Of a stretch of 64,000 nucleotides of DNA, positions 49,989-58,229 are shown piece after piece. The translations under genes were made by a program, and so were the position numbers. Below the pieces are notes generated by a model. The model saw only the letters and a list, made by a program, of their open reading frames with translations. It searched no databases and was not told the origin of the DNA. Each line of letters opens with the position of its first letter. Position 1 is the first letter of the stretch. This DNA is from Cytobacillus firmus DS1 (GTDB lineage Bacteria; Bacillota; Bacilli; Bacillales; Cytobacillaceae). The stretch spans positions 248,001 through 312,000 of the forward strand of contig NZ_APVL01000002.1 of NCBI RefSeq assembly GCF_000565285.1. Direction: 5' to 3'.

Positions 49989-50972
49989 ATGGAATCATCA
50001 TTTAATTCTTACCAATCCCTGAAAAAGTGGAAAGAGGAGCAGATAATAAAATATCGCTATGATACCAATGCCATGAATGAATTCCACGACTTCACCATGA
50101 AAGCTGTTTTTACCATTGCTTCGGAGCAATTGAAAATAGAAAGATCACCTTCATGGAGGTTTGCCTGGTTTACGATGGGAAGCAGCGGGAGAAAGGAACA
50201 AGGCTTCCTGAGTGACCAGGATCATGGATTGGTTTTTGAACCGGGAAAGGAAGAAGCAGAAGCGTATTTTCTACAGCTGGGCGAGGAAATTTCAAGAGGT
50301 CTTCATGAAGCTGGATATCCCTATTGCGAAGGGAAAGTGATGAGTTCAAATCCGTTGTGGTGCAAGCCGCTTTCTAAATGGAAAAGGCAGATTCAGGCGT
50401 GGATGAAGGAGGAGAGTCTAGAGACGATAAGAAATCTTCACATTTTTTATGACAGCAGAGTGCTTGTTGGGAAAGAGGAGTATATTGCTGAATTGAAGAC
50501 CTGTATCCACAAGAACATCCAAAAATGCCCTCATTTGTTGACCAGGATGTTGGAGACCAGTATGCATATAAAGAAATCGGTTGGTCCATTTGGCCAGCTT
50601 CTGACAGAGGAAAAGGGGGAGCATCAAGGAGAGCTGGATTTAAAACATGCCGCATTTATTCCTTATGTAAATGCGATTAGGATCCTTGCAGCCAAGGAAG
50701 GGTTATCAGAAACATCCACGATTGACCGAATGGGCAAGCTCCAAAAAATGAAATGTTATGAGGAGGAAATGGGTAAATATAAATGTAATTTTGCAGCTTT
50801 GTTAGAATGGAGGCTCCAGTCATACAGGCAAAGCGATATTTATGATGATACCCATTACCTTCAGCTGAAATCCTTACTTAAATCAGAAAGAAATGAATTG
50901 AAGAATATCTTAAAGGATGGCAAAAAGCTTCAACGGTTTGTGATTCGGGCCATTGAAAAGAGTGAAGTTTAA
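49989..50972 (+). CDS. DUF294 nucleotidyltransferase-like protein (GlnD-type fold)
   Basis: 327 residues. Residues 64-80 read G-S-S-G-R-K-E-Q-G-F-L-S-D-Q-D-H-G, the nucleotidyltransferase G-S/G-S-x-G-R-x-E...D-x-D pattern of DUF294/GlnD proteins with metal ligands D76 and D78. A C-terminal helical domain follows (about 190-327). It lacks the CBS pair that many DUF294 proteins carry. It is 34 bp after the ammonium transporter and shares its TAATG with the exonuclease behind. It may nucleotidylate a small regulatory partner, but the target is unknown. Confidence 0.87.
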   Translation: MESSFNSYQSLKKWKEEQIIKYRYDTNAMNEFHDFTMKAVFTIASEQLKIERSPSWRFAWFTMGSSGRKEQGFLSDQDHGLVFEPGKEEAEAYFLQLGEEISRGLHEAGYPYCEGKVMSSNPLWCKPLSKWKRQIQAWMKEESLETIRNLHIFYDSRVLVGKEEYIAELKTCIHKNIQKCPHLLTRMLETSMHIKKSVGPFGQLLTEEKGEHQGELDLKHAAFIPYVNAIRILAAKEGLSETSTIDRMGKLQKMKCYEEEMGKYKCNFAALLEWRLQSYRQSDIYDDTHYLQLKSLLKSERNELKNILKDGKKLQRFVIRAIEKSEV

Positions 50973-51700
50973 TGGGATTCCATCCTTTTGTCCAATTTGT
51001 CAGAAGTATTCAAGGAAAACTTCAAACTAATATGTTCGGTGGGATGAATGGTCAAAATCCGCAGCATATCGCATTTATAAGGCAAATGCAGAGGGAACTG
51101 GAGAATACTGATGTAATGGCTATTCCAGTCAAAAAACTGAATGTGGCTGTCTTTGATATTGAGACAACAGGATTTTATCCGGATAAAGGGGATCAAATTA
51201 TTTCGATTGGTGCGGTTAAAATTATTAGCGGTAAAGTCAGTGAAGACAGTTTTTATTCTCTTGTTCATTTTGATAAGCCTCTTTCAAGTGAAATAAAGGA
51301 GCTGACAGGTCTATCTGAGGCTGATTTAGAAAAAGCTCCTCCCCTTTCGGAGGTATTGATTGGCTTCCTTGAATTTGTAAAGGAAATGCCGCTGGTTGCC
51401 CATCATTCAAACCACGAGAAAACCTTTATGCAGTACAGCAGCTGGAAGCTTTTTCGCACGCCATTCAAGCACAGGGTATTAGATACTTCCTTCCTATATA
51501 GGATAACTGATCCTAATAAAGAATTATGGAAATTAGAAGATATCTGTGAATTTTATAACATCCCTGTTAAGGACCGCCATCATGCGCTGGGAGATGCAAA
51601 GCTGACAGCTATCCTATGGTGCTGCTTAATCGAAGAAGTTCATAAAATAGGGTGCTCAAATTTAAAAGAAGTATACGAGTGCATTGCCAGGTTAAGGTGA
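50972..51700 (+). CDS. DnaQ-like 3'-5' exonuclease
   Basis: 242 residues with an N-terminal extension of about 55 residues. The DEDDh site is D62-x-E64 in V-F-D-I-E-T-T-G (exo I), an A-H-H-S-N-H segment near 140, and H204-x3-D208 in H-H-A-L-G-D (exo III). It degrades DNA or RNA from the 3' end; relatives include DnaQ, PolC exonuclease and RNase T. Translation is coupled to the DUF294 gene by a one-base overlap. In other bacteria DUF294 and DnaQ-like genes are also found together, so the pair probably acts jointly. Confidence 0.9.
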   Translation: MGFHPFVQFVRSIQGKLQTNMFGGMNGQNPQHIAFIRQMQRELENTDVMAIPVKKLNVAVFDIETTGFYPDKGDQIISIGAVKIISGKVSEDSFYSLVHFDKPLSSEIKELTGLSEADLEKAPPLSEVLIGFLEFVKEMPLVAHHSNHEKTFMQYSSWKLFRTPFKHRVLDTSFLYRITDPNKELWKLEDICEFYNIPVKDRHHALGDAKLTAILWCCLIEEVHKIGCSNLKEVYECIARLR

Positions 51701-51933
51701 AAAAGAAACTTTAGGTTCAAGCCAGTTTGAGTCTCAAGCCGAGACCGGACAGAAAAACAGGAAATAAGCCAGTTTGAGTCTGAACCTGAAGCATCTTTGG
51801 TGTTCAATCCCCTGATGGTCCAAATAATGTCCAAATTCTCAATCCTATTTAAATACATCTAAGCCCCAATCACTATGAGATTGGGGCAAATTTGGTATTC
51901 CTGAGGCTAGGGGCAAACATTACAAATTCTCCC
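51701..51933. other. Intergenic gap with a short direct repeat and a hairpin
   Basis: AAGCCAGTTTGAGTCT occurs twice (about 51719 and 51763), each inside similar flanks. GCCCCAATCACTATGAGATTGGGGC (51863-51887) is a strong hairpin but has no clear T run on either strand. No gene is visible. Confidence 0.5.
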
Positions 51934-52266
51934 TTAGAATTCCCCGTCAAATGGAGTAAAAGGGATGTTAAGTCTATTCTCAACTGCTCTTAGTCTTTGG
52001 TTTAGCCGATTCAGCCTTCGTGTATGGCGGTCAACGGTCTGGTTTAGCATTCTAACCTGGTCAGTCAAATTGACCAGTTGCCTGTTAAGGCGGGTAATCT
52101 CTCTGGATTGTTCCTGATTTTGCCTTTCCAAAGCAGTAACCCTTCTTTCGAGCTGCTGGGGCTGTCTGTCAGTATCATATTGTTCGAACTGCTGAATTTC
52201 ATATTCAGGGGTGAAGTGGGCTGCTGGCTGAGGAAGATAACCTTGATAATAGCCATATGGATACAT
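51934..52266 (-). CDS. Tyr/Gln-rich coiled-coil protein, probably spore-associated
   Basis: 110 residues: an aromatic, Pro/Gln-rich N-terminus ([10 protein letters not shown]), then a long coiled coil (about 37-95) with leucines every seven residues and many Arg/Asn/Gln, then a short end. This composition resembles small spore-coat or exosporium-adjacent proteins, but no family is recognised. GGAGAG lies upstream on the minus strand. Confidence 0.65.
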   Translation of the reverse strand: MYPYGYYQGYLPQPAAHFTPEYEIQQFEQYDTDRQPQQLERRVTALERQNQEQSREITRLNRQLVNLTDQVRMLNQTVDRHTRRLNRLNQRLRAVENRLNIPFTPFDGEF

Positions 52267-52420
52267 TGGGCACTCTCCTTTTATGCAAAAATCCTATAAC
52301 TCCATATAATTTATGCATAAATGGGCGGAGAGACACGGCAAATGCCTATTTTAATGGCGGGCTGCTGCTTTGTGGCCGATATTATATTAGAAGGGAAGAT
52401 TTTAAAGCGGCTGCCTCTGT

Positions 52421-52654
52421 TTACATGAAAGGGGGGACTTTGCTGATTTCCGACACAAGAGAAGCAAGTGACTGCATCTGCTGATCATCGAGGTCAAAAG
52501 CCATTTTGATCTTGTTTTCCAGATCAGCTGTTACTCTTCTCTTGCCCACTTCAACCAGAGCTATTAAAGAGAAGCTGCAGCTGACAACTCTTGCGAAATC
52601 TCGCTGTGTCATGTTGTAGCTCTTTCTGATTAACTTAATAATTTCTTTGTTCAT
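52421..52654 (-). CDS. XRE-family HTH regulator, small
   Basis: 77 residues with an N-terminal Cro/C1-type helix-turn-helix (M-T-Q-R-D-F-A-R-V-V-S-C-S-F-S-L-I-A-L-V-E-V-G-K-R-R) and a short helical end. AAAGGATG lies upstream on the minus strand. Too small for a ligand domain, so it probably binds DNA as a dimer. Target unknown. It is divergent from the HAD phosphatase gene. Confidence 0.82.
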   Translation of the reverse strand: MNKEIIKLIRKSYNMTQRDFARVVSCSFSLIALVEVGKRRVTADLENKIKMAFDLDDQQMQSLASLVSEISKVPPFM

Positions 52655-52846
52655 TCTTATTCATCCTTTAACAATTCACCCATTTTCTCAGGGTTATGTT
52701 TTTTGTCTTATAGCTATTAAATTAGCATTGTGCTATAGGTTTGTCAAAGTAATTTAATGACAATGGAAAAGCAGTTTAATAGATTGGCTGGAGGTATAAT
52801 AACTAATATAAGGGGATAAAAAGATAATAGAAGGGAGCTTTGCCTG

Positions 52847-53416
52847 TTGAACATACTTTGGGATTTTGATGGCACTTTATTTGATACATATCCAGCTTAT
52901 ACAGCGATCGTCAGAGAGGTTATGAGTGATAAAAAGGTTTCCGATGAACAAATTTTTTGTCAGTTAAAGGTTTCTTTCAGCGATGCTTTTCAACATTTCA
53001 AATTAAATGAAGAACAAATAAAAACAATCAGGATGAGAGCGAGACAGTTGCGTCCAAATGATTTAAAGCCTTTTCCTGATGTGGAGCATGTATTAAAGCA
53101 GGCTGATAAGAATGTGATCATGACTCACAAGGAAAGAGATGATGTTCTTTCTATATTAACCTTCCATAAATTAGATGGATACTTTACCGATATGGTAGCA
53201 GGAGACGATGGTTATCCGCGCAAGCCTCACACAGCTTCTTATGAATTTCTGCATAAAAAGCATAAGGTTGATTTAGCAATAGGGGACAGGGAAATAGACA
53301 TTCTGCCGGCTAAGAAACTTGGAATCAGGACCTGCCTTTTTCAGAATGAAACCCCTGGAGCAGATTACTATCTGAACCACTATAGGGATTTTAAAAAGAC
53401 AATAAAGCCATATTAG
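52847..53416 (+). CDS. HAD-family phosphatase, TTG start
   Basis: 189 residues, HAD superfamily subfamily IA. Motif I is D-F-D-G-T-L-F-D-T at residues 6-14, motif II M-T-H near 93 (T after the strand), motif III is K in the P-R-K-P region, and motif IV A-I-G-D-R-E-I-D near 142. It removes phosphate from a small molecule, not identifiable here. TTG 52847 follows AAGGGAG at the right distance. No operon partner. Confidence 0.87.
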   Translation: MNILWDFDGTLFDTYPAYTAIVREVMSDKKVSDEQIFCQLKVSFSDAFQHFKLNEEQIKTIRMRARQLRPNDLKPFPDVEHVLKQADKNVIMTHKERDDVLSILTFHKLDGYFTDMVAGDDGYPRKPHTASYEFLHKKHKVDLAIGDREIDILPAKKLGIRTCLFQNETPGADYYLNHYRDFKKTIKPY

Positions 53417-53424
53417 AAAAAAAG

Positions 53425-53452
53425 CCTGGCACTTTTGGGTGCCAGGAGTTTA
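53425..53452. terminator. Hairpin after the HAD phosphatase gene
   Basis: CCTGGCAC and GGTGCCAGG form a stem around TTTTG; an A run precedes it, but the following T tract is weak, so termination is better supported on the minus strand. Confidence 0.6.
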
Positions 53453-53505
53453 ATTTACATATTTCTATTAACTCTGATTTTTTCCTTAATAGTATCATGC
53501 ATTTC

Positions 53506-53772
53506 TTATGTTCTTGTTCCATCGTCATATTTATCGCCAAACAGCTTTTTCTTTTTTATTGTTTCATAGTCTGCTTTGTACTTTTCCTCTGTAGATGAAC
53601 TGCTCTTTATTATTGATCCGTTTTTTTCTTCTTCTTTCTCTTGTTTTAAGTCTTCCATTGGAATAGGATCAACATTCTTTTCGCTTTCAAACTTGTCAAA
53701 TAAACTTTCTTTTTCGGTTTTATATTGCTCGGGGTTATCCATCTTTCCATCCTGAATGTTTTTGTCGGCCAT
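53506..53772 (-). CDS. Small acidic/basic hydrophilic protein of unknown function
   Basis: 88 residues, highly charged (K, E, D and S), no hydrophobic segment, starting M-A-D-K-N like its neighbour. ATG 53772 is chosen because AAGGAGG lies 9 bases upstream; the in-frame ATG at 53781 touches that site. Likely disordered and possibly spore-related. No family is recognised. The upstream small gene's stop codon TAA forms part of this gene's ribosome binding site (TAAGGAGG), showing a coupled pair. Confidence 0.65.
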   Translation of the reverse strand: MADKNIQDGKMDNPEQYKTEKESLFDKFESEKNVDPIPMEDLKQEKEEEKNGSIIKSSSSTEEKYKADYETIKKKKLFGDKYDDGTRT

Positions 53773-53786
53773 ATTTATCATCCTCC

Positions 53787-53909
53787 TTAGTTCCGGTTTT
53801 CTTCCTGAGGTTTTTCAGGTTCTCTTTGGGGTTCGATATCTCTATCGTTCTCTTTCTTTTTCTCTTGTTCTATAGAATTATTTTTTTTTGAATTGGTTTT
53901 ATCCGCCAT
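53787..53909 (-). CDS. Small hydrophilic protein, 40 residues, partner of the next gene
   Basis: Starts M-A-D-K-T-N-S-K-K-N-N, is rich in Lys, Glu, Asn and Arg, and ends P-Q-E-E-N-R-N. AAAGGAGGG lies upstream. Its stop overlaps the ribosome binding site of the following gene. The shared M-A-D-K start suggests both may be related small spore or stress proteins. No family is recognised. Confidence 0.65.
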   Translation of the reverse strand: MADKTNSKKNNSIEQEKKKENDRDIEPQREPEKPQEENRN

Positions 53910-54049
53910 AGTTAAACCCTCCTTTAACTGTTAGTATTCCTTACCCGCTGTAGGCAGAGCAAAACCTAAATGACGGATTAGCAAAGACATGCAAGAGTTC
54001 AATGGCTTAATCCGAAATAAGAAAAAATGCTCTATAAGGATCAGCCATA

Positions 54050-54091
54050 AAAAAAACGCACCTTCACTCTTGTGTGAGGTGCGTTTTTTAA
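54050..54091 (-). terminator. Terminator after the CstA-family gene
   Basis: AAAAACGCACCTCACA pairs with the mirrored TGTGAGGTGCGTTTTT (one internal mismatch); on the minus strand a T run follows. Confidence 0.9.
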
Positions 54092-54095
54092 CGTT

Positions 54096-55532
54096 TTAAG
54101 CAGCTTTTAGGTTGGGATTATTCTTGCTCAGCTGTCTTTGTTTTACAATTTGATAAACATACCAGCCTGTAATAAAAAGTGTAATGACTGATCCGATCAT
54201 CATTGATAGTTGGTAATCCATTTGAAAGCCTTCAGGGGCATAGAAGATATAGGTGGATACTACACCGGTCATAAACAATGCAGGAACACCGCTAATCCAA
54301 TGGAATTTGTTATTTTTCAAAAGATACATAGTGGCTGTCCAAAGCATGACCGCCGCTGTAACCTGATTTGTCCATCCTACATATCTCCAAAGGAATGAGT
54401 AATCGATTGTTGCCAGATATAAAGTAGGAAGAGCCACAGGTAAAGTGGTGATGACAACCTTCCATTTCCCATCCATTTTTATTAAAGAAGAAAGTGATTC
54501 TGAAAGCATCATTCTTGAGGAACGAAGGGCGGTATCTCCGGTTGTAATCGGCAGGATGATTACACCCAGGATAGCAAGGATTCCTCCCAGCGTACCAAGG
54601 AGGCTGCCGGAAATTTCATTAACCACTCCCGCTGGGCCACCAGCCGCTAATGCTTCCTGAAGTCCTCCTGTTCCGCCGAAAAAGGTCATGCCCGCTGCAG
54701 CCCAGATTAAAGCAATTATCCCTTCTCCAATCATTGCTCCATAGAAAACTTTTCTTCCATCGCTTTCCTTTTTTAATGTGCGTGAGACAATCGGACTTTG
54801 TGTTGAATGAAAACCTGAGATCGCTCCGCAGGAAATGGTAACCATCAGTAAAGGCCAGATTGGAAGTTCACCTGGATGAAGATTAGACAGTGTTACATTC
54901 GGAATGGATTTATCACTGAAAAGCAAAGCGGCTGCGATGGATACAGCCATAAAAATTAAAATAGCTCCAAGAAAAGGATAAATTTTTCCGATAATCCGGT
55001 TTACAGGCAAAACAGCTGCCAGGATAAAGTAAGCAAATATAATGAGCAAAGATGCCATAAAACTTAATGGAGTTATGCTTGATATCAGCTGTGCCGGACC
55101 GGCAGTAAATGCAGCGGCAACTAAAACCATTAAGAGAATTGAAAATATATTAATGAACGTTTTAGCCGGTTTTCCTAAATATCTTCCTACAATGCTTGGA
55201 AATTGTTCCCCATTATGCCTTAGAGATAGCATTCCTGAAAAATAATCATGAACTGCCCCGGCAAAAATGGAACCGGCCACAATCCAGATAAAAGCTGCGG
55301 GTCCGTATAATGCGCCCATAATTGCACCGAAAATAGGACCTAACCCTGCAATATTCAAAAGCTGAATCAAGCTGCCTTTCCACCAGCTCATCGGAACAAA
55401 GTCCATTCCGTCTTTTTTCGTATAAGCGGGTGTAGGGCTGCTGTCATTTATACCAAATATACGCTCTACTACCTTGGAATAAATGGCATAACCTGCAATC
55501 AGCAAAACAATCGAACCTAAAAAAGTCACCAT
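54096..55532 (-). CDS. CstA-family carbon starvation/peptide-pyruvate transporter
   Basis: 478 residues with about 14-16 hydrophobic segments. CstA landmarks are the F-G-I-N-D-S-S-P-T-P-A-Y segment after the first helix, G-P-I-F-G-A-I-M-G-A-L-Y-G-P, H-D-Y-F-S-G-M-L-S-L-R-H-N-G, and F-H-S-T-Q-S-P-I-V-S-R-T. Family members import peptides or pyruvate. ATG 55532 is used as AGGGGGA lies upstream; a 65-residue in-frame extension has no site and reads across promoter-like DNA. Convergent with nothing; divergent from tgl. Confidence 0.92.
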   Translation of the reverse strand: MVTFLGSIVLLIAGYAIYSKVVERIFGINDSSPTPAYTKKDGMDFVPMSWWKGSLIQLLNIAGLGPIFGAIMGALYGPAAFIWIVAGSIFAGAVHDYFSGMLSLRHNGEQFPSIVGRYLGKPAKTFINIFSILLMVLVAAAFTAGPAQLISSITPLSFMASLLIIFAYFILAAVLPVNRIIGKIYPFLGAILIFMAVSIAAALLFSDKSIPNVTLSNLHPGELPIWPLLMVTISCGAISGFHSTQSPIVSRTLKKESDGRKVFYGAMIGEGIIALIWAAAGMTFFGGTGGLQEALAAGGPAGVVNEISGSLLGTLGGILAILGVIILPITTGDTALRSSRMMLSESLSSLIKMDGKWKVVITTLPVALPTLYLATIDYSFLWRYVGWTNQVTAAVMLWTATMYLLKNNKFHWISGVPALFMTGVVSTYIFYAPEGFQMDYQLSMMIGSVITLFITGWYVYQIVKQRQLSKNNPNLKAA

Positions 55533-55762
55533 GAAAAAATCCCCCTGTTGTAAAATCATTATAAGTATAATCTGAAACTTAAGAATATGTTGAATATTGT
55601 ACAAGGAATCTGGAATAAAAAGCAAGCTTATTTCAGAAAAAAAGATATTTTCCGATAATAAATAACTGGGGTTGGATACTGTGAAGGAAGTCAAATAATG
55701 AAGGAACCCTCCTGCAAATGAAACCATAAGCTACTATAAGTTCATTTGAAGGGGGGAAGACA

Positions 55763-56503
55763 ATGATTATCCTTTCGAATAATCAGAATAAACCGGGAAC
55801 TTCCAGTTTTTTTGGAGTCCAGCGTGAAATTTACCTGGCGCTGGAGAGCAGTCCCGAGACTCATCAATACGATTCAATGCATGAACTGCTATTTGATCTC
55901 CTTTTAAGGGAAAATATTATTAAAGCAGCCAGGCAGCTTTATGGGAGCCGTGTGGAGTTTGCACCCTTTAACACATCACGCTTCAATCCGCGCATATGGA
56001 GAAGGACAAAATATGGATACCTGCTTGATCCATCTGTTTTACCGTCAGATGCGATCATGGATGTGTTCACGAACAGCTGGGAATATGCTTTTGAATGTAC
56101 AACAGCCATTGTGCTGATTTTTTATAAAGCTGTATTGGATTCCATCTCTGTCAGCCGCTTCAATACACTATTTCAGGGACTTCTTGTATGGGACTGGAAT
56201 TATGATCATGACCTGTCGATTGTTACAAAAAGAGGCCGGAATTTCATACCTGGTGATGTGGTTTATTTTTACAATCCTGATTTTGATCATCCAGTTTGGA
56301 CAGGTGAGAATTCAGTTTATTTGGGCGGAGGCATGTTCTTTGGGCATGGGGTAGGCATGGAAAGCGAAGCAGGGATGATAACAGCTCTTAACACGCTCAG
56401 AAAGCCAGGTGCTACAAGGGATGCTTATCTCATTTCACAGCATAGCCGTTTGAACGTGAAGTATTTATCACAGTTTGCCAAGCGGCCATTATCTATAATG
56501 TGA
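55763..56503 (+). CDS. tgl: Spore protein-glutamine gamma-glutamyltransferase Tgl
   Basis: 246 residues, a Cys-dependent transglutaminase that crosslinks coat proteins such as GerQ with epsilon-(gamma-glutamyl)lysine bonds. The active-site Cys is in Y-A-F-E-C-T-T-A-I near residue 113; the W-D-W-N-Y-D-H-D-L stretch and P-G-D-V-V-Y-F-Y-N-P-D-F near 173 are diagnostic, with the likely catalytic His/Glu in the E-N-S-V-Y-L-G-G-G-M-F-F-G-H-G segment. GGGGGGAA precedes the ATG. Mother-cell expression in late sporulation is expected. Confidence 0.95.
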   Translation: MIILSNNQNKPGTSSFFGVQREIYLALESSPETHQYDSMHELLFDLLLRENIIKAARQLYGSRVEFAPFNTSRFNPRIWRRTKYGYLLDPSVLPSDAIMDVFTNSWEYAFECTTAIVLIFYKAVLDSISVSRFNTLFQGLLVWDWNYDHDLSIVTKRGRNFIPGDVVYFYNPDFDHPVWTGENSVYLGGGMFFGHGVGMESEAGMITALNTLRKPGATRDAYLISQHSRLNVKYLSQFAKRPLSIM

Positions 56504-56727
56504 AATGAAATTAAGCTGACATTTCAATAGGGTGAATCGCTTATTTTTCAGAAGCCGTTCACCCAAAATTATCCTCAATTCTAGTATATTAAGACGATTT
56601 TTCTCATACCCGGATATTTGTATCCTTTAGTAGGCATATTTCCTGCGAATGTGGGAAAACAAAAGATAATGATTATAGATATATACACCAAATTACTTGA
56701 TGTTTAAACATTAAAGGAGACAGAAAT
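56504..56727. other. Upstream region of the MurE-like gene
   Basis: Shows an inverted pair (GGGTGAATCGCTTATTTTTCAGAAGC then GTTCACCC, about 56530-56564) that may be the tgl terminator, although without a strong T run. AAAGGAGA is present for the next gene. No coding sequence is seen. Confidence 0.45.
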
Positions 56728-58188
56728 ATGAAATTATCCCAGGTTATTAATTGCCTAAAGGATAGCGGGGAGATGGGTGTACTTACAAACGATCCTGATA
56801 TCACAGGGATCGAAATGGATTCACGCAAAGTGGGGAAAGGAAGCCTTTTTGTTGCAATTAAAGGCTTTCAGGCAGATGGACATGACTTTATTGGACAAGC
56901 TGTTGAAAATGGGGCGGCTGCCGTAGTGGGTGAGGAAGCCATTGAATTAAATGTGCCCTGCATTACAGTAAAGGATAGCAGAACCAGTCTTGGGAAACTG
57001 GCGAGCTCCTTCTATGATCGCCCATCTAGAAAACATAAAATAATAGGCATAACAGGAACTAATGGGAAAACGACCACCGCCTATATTTTAAAGCACATTT
57101 TGGAGACTGCAGGCAGGACCTGCTCCCTCTTGGGAACTGTCTCCAACATTATAAATAATAAGGAATATAAGACCAGCAACACGACTCCCGATGCCCTGCA
57201 GATTCAAAAAATGCTGAGTAAAAGCCATGATGAGTTTGTCGTTATGGAGATTTCTTCTCATGCACTGGAACAGTCAAGAACAGAAGGTCTGGAATTAGAC
57301 TACGGGCTATTTACTAATCTGGCTCATGACCATCTTGATTATCATGATAATATGAATCAGTATTTTTATGATAAAAAGAAAATCTTTACCTTGTTAAAAG
57401 AAGGCGGTAAAGGAGTCGTCAATCTTTATAATTCATGGGGAGAAAAAATGGCAGAGCATCTGCAAAATGAAGAGATTCCTTTGATTATGCTGGGTGATGA
57501 GAAGTGCTGTTCAATAAAAGACACTGCTATTAATGGGAAAACAGTTTTTATTCTGGAGGTGAGAGGGAAGTCTTTTGAAATTGAATTTCCTCTTCCGGGT
57601 CATCATAATGTTTATAATGCAGCAATGGCTTTTCTGACAGGCATTGATCTGGGGTTGGACCCGGAAGATATGATTAAGGCTCTGGCTTCATTCCCTGGCA
57701 TACCGGGCCGTTTTGAAATGATTATCCATCCATCAGGAGCTAAATTTGTCGTGGATTATGCCCATACAGTAGATGCGTTCGAATATTGTCTGGACACTGC
57801 GAGACAGCAGGGGGCTGAAAGAATTTTTCAAATCTATGGATTCCGGGGCGGGAGAGATCAATCAAAGCGTGTGGATATGATTAAAATTTCAGCAAAATAC
57901 TGCCATAAATTTTATTTGACTGCTGATGACCTGAACAATGAGTGTGAAAATGAAATGTTAAGCCAATTAAATTCTCTGAATAAAAAATATGGAGATGGAA
58001 AGGGTGAAGTGATCCCCGACCGGACATTGGCTATCCAGAAAGCTTGGGCTGAAGCAAAAGAGAATGATTGGATCTTTATCACCGGGAAGGGGCCTGAAGC
58101 TTATCAAAAGCCATTTAAACTACCGGCTGAAAATGATTTAGAAACCTTAAAGCTGCTGAAAACCGGAAGAAGACAGGCAGTTTTATAA
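56728..58188 (+). CDS. MurE-like Mur ligase (UDP-MurNAc-dipeptide ligase family) with altered specificity motif
   Basis: 486 residues, three Mur-ligase domains: UDP-binding (about 1-95), ATP-binding with G-T-N-G-K-T-T at 110-116, and C-terminal (about 335-486). Y-A-H-T and G-F-R-G-G-R-D segments are typical of MurE. Where DAP-adding MurE has D-N-P-R, residues 398-405 read T-A-D-D-L-N-N-E, so the usual meso-DAP recognition arginine and proline are absent. It is outside a division/cell-wall cluster. It may add a different third residue or have another role; it should not be taken for the housekeeping murE. Confidence 0.85.
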   Translation: MKLSQVINCLKDSGEMGVLTNDPDITGIEMDSRKVGKGSLFVAIKGFQADGHDFIGQAVENGAAAVVGEEAIELNVPCITVKDSRTSLGKLASSFYDRPSRKHKIIGITGTNGKTTTAYILKHILETAGRTCSLLGTVSNIINNKEYKTSNTTPDALQIQKMLSKSHDEFVVMEISSHALEQSRTEGLELDYGLFTNLAHDHLDYHDNMNQYFYDKKKIFTLLKEGGKGVVNLYNSWGEKMAEHLQNEEIPLIMLGDEKCCSIKDTAINGKTVFILEVRGKSFEIEFPLPGHHNVYNAAMAFLTGIDLGLDPEDMIKALASFPGIPGRFEMIIHPSGAKFVVDYAHTVDAFEYCLDTARQQGAERIFQIYGFRGGRDQSKRVDMIKISAKYCHKFYLTADDLNNECENEMLSQLNSLNKKYGDGKGEVIPDRTLAIQKAWAEAKENDWIFITGKGPEAYQKPFKLPAENDLETLKLLKTGRRQAVL

Positions 58189-58189
58189 G

Positions 58190-58228
58190 AAAAGGGTGCA
58201 GACCATTACTCGGACTGCACCCTTTTTG
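58190..58228. terminator. Terminator between the MurE-like gene and the GDPD gene
   Basis: AAGGGTGCAG and CTGCACCCTT form a 10-bp stem; A residues precede and T residues follow, so it suits both convergent genes. Confidence 0.9.
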
Positions 58229-58229
58229 T

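Noticed and set aside
52257-52484. Plus-strand frame between two minus-strand genes
   Set aside because: No ribosome binding site and it overlaps the 3' end of the XRE gene.
55533-55727. 65-residue N-terminal extension of the CstA-family gene
   Set aside because: Reads through upstream promoter-type sequence; an AGGGGGA site fits the ATG at 55532 and the family start.
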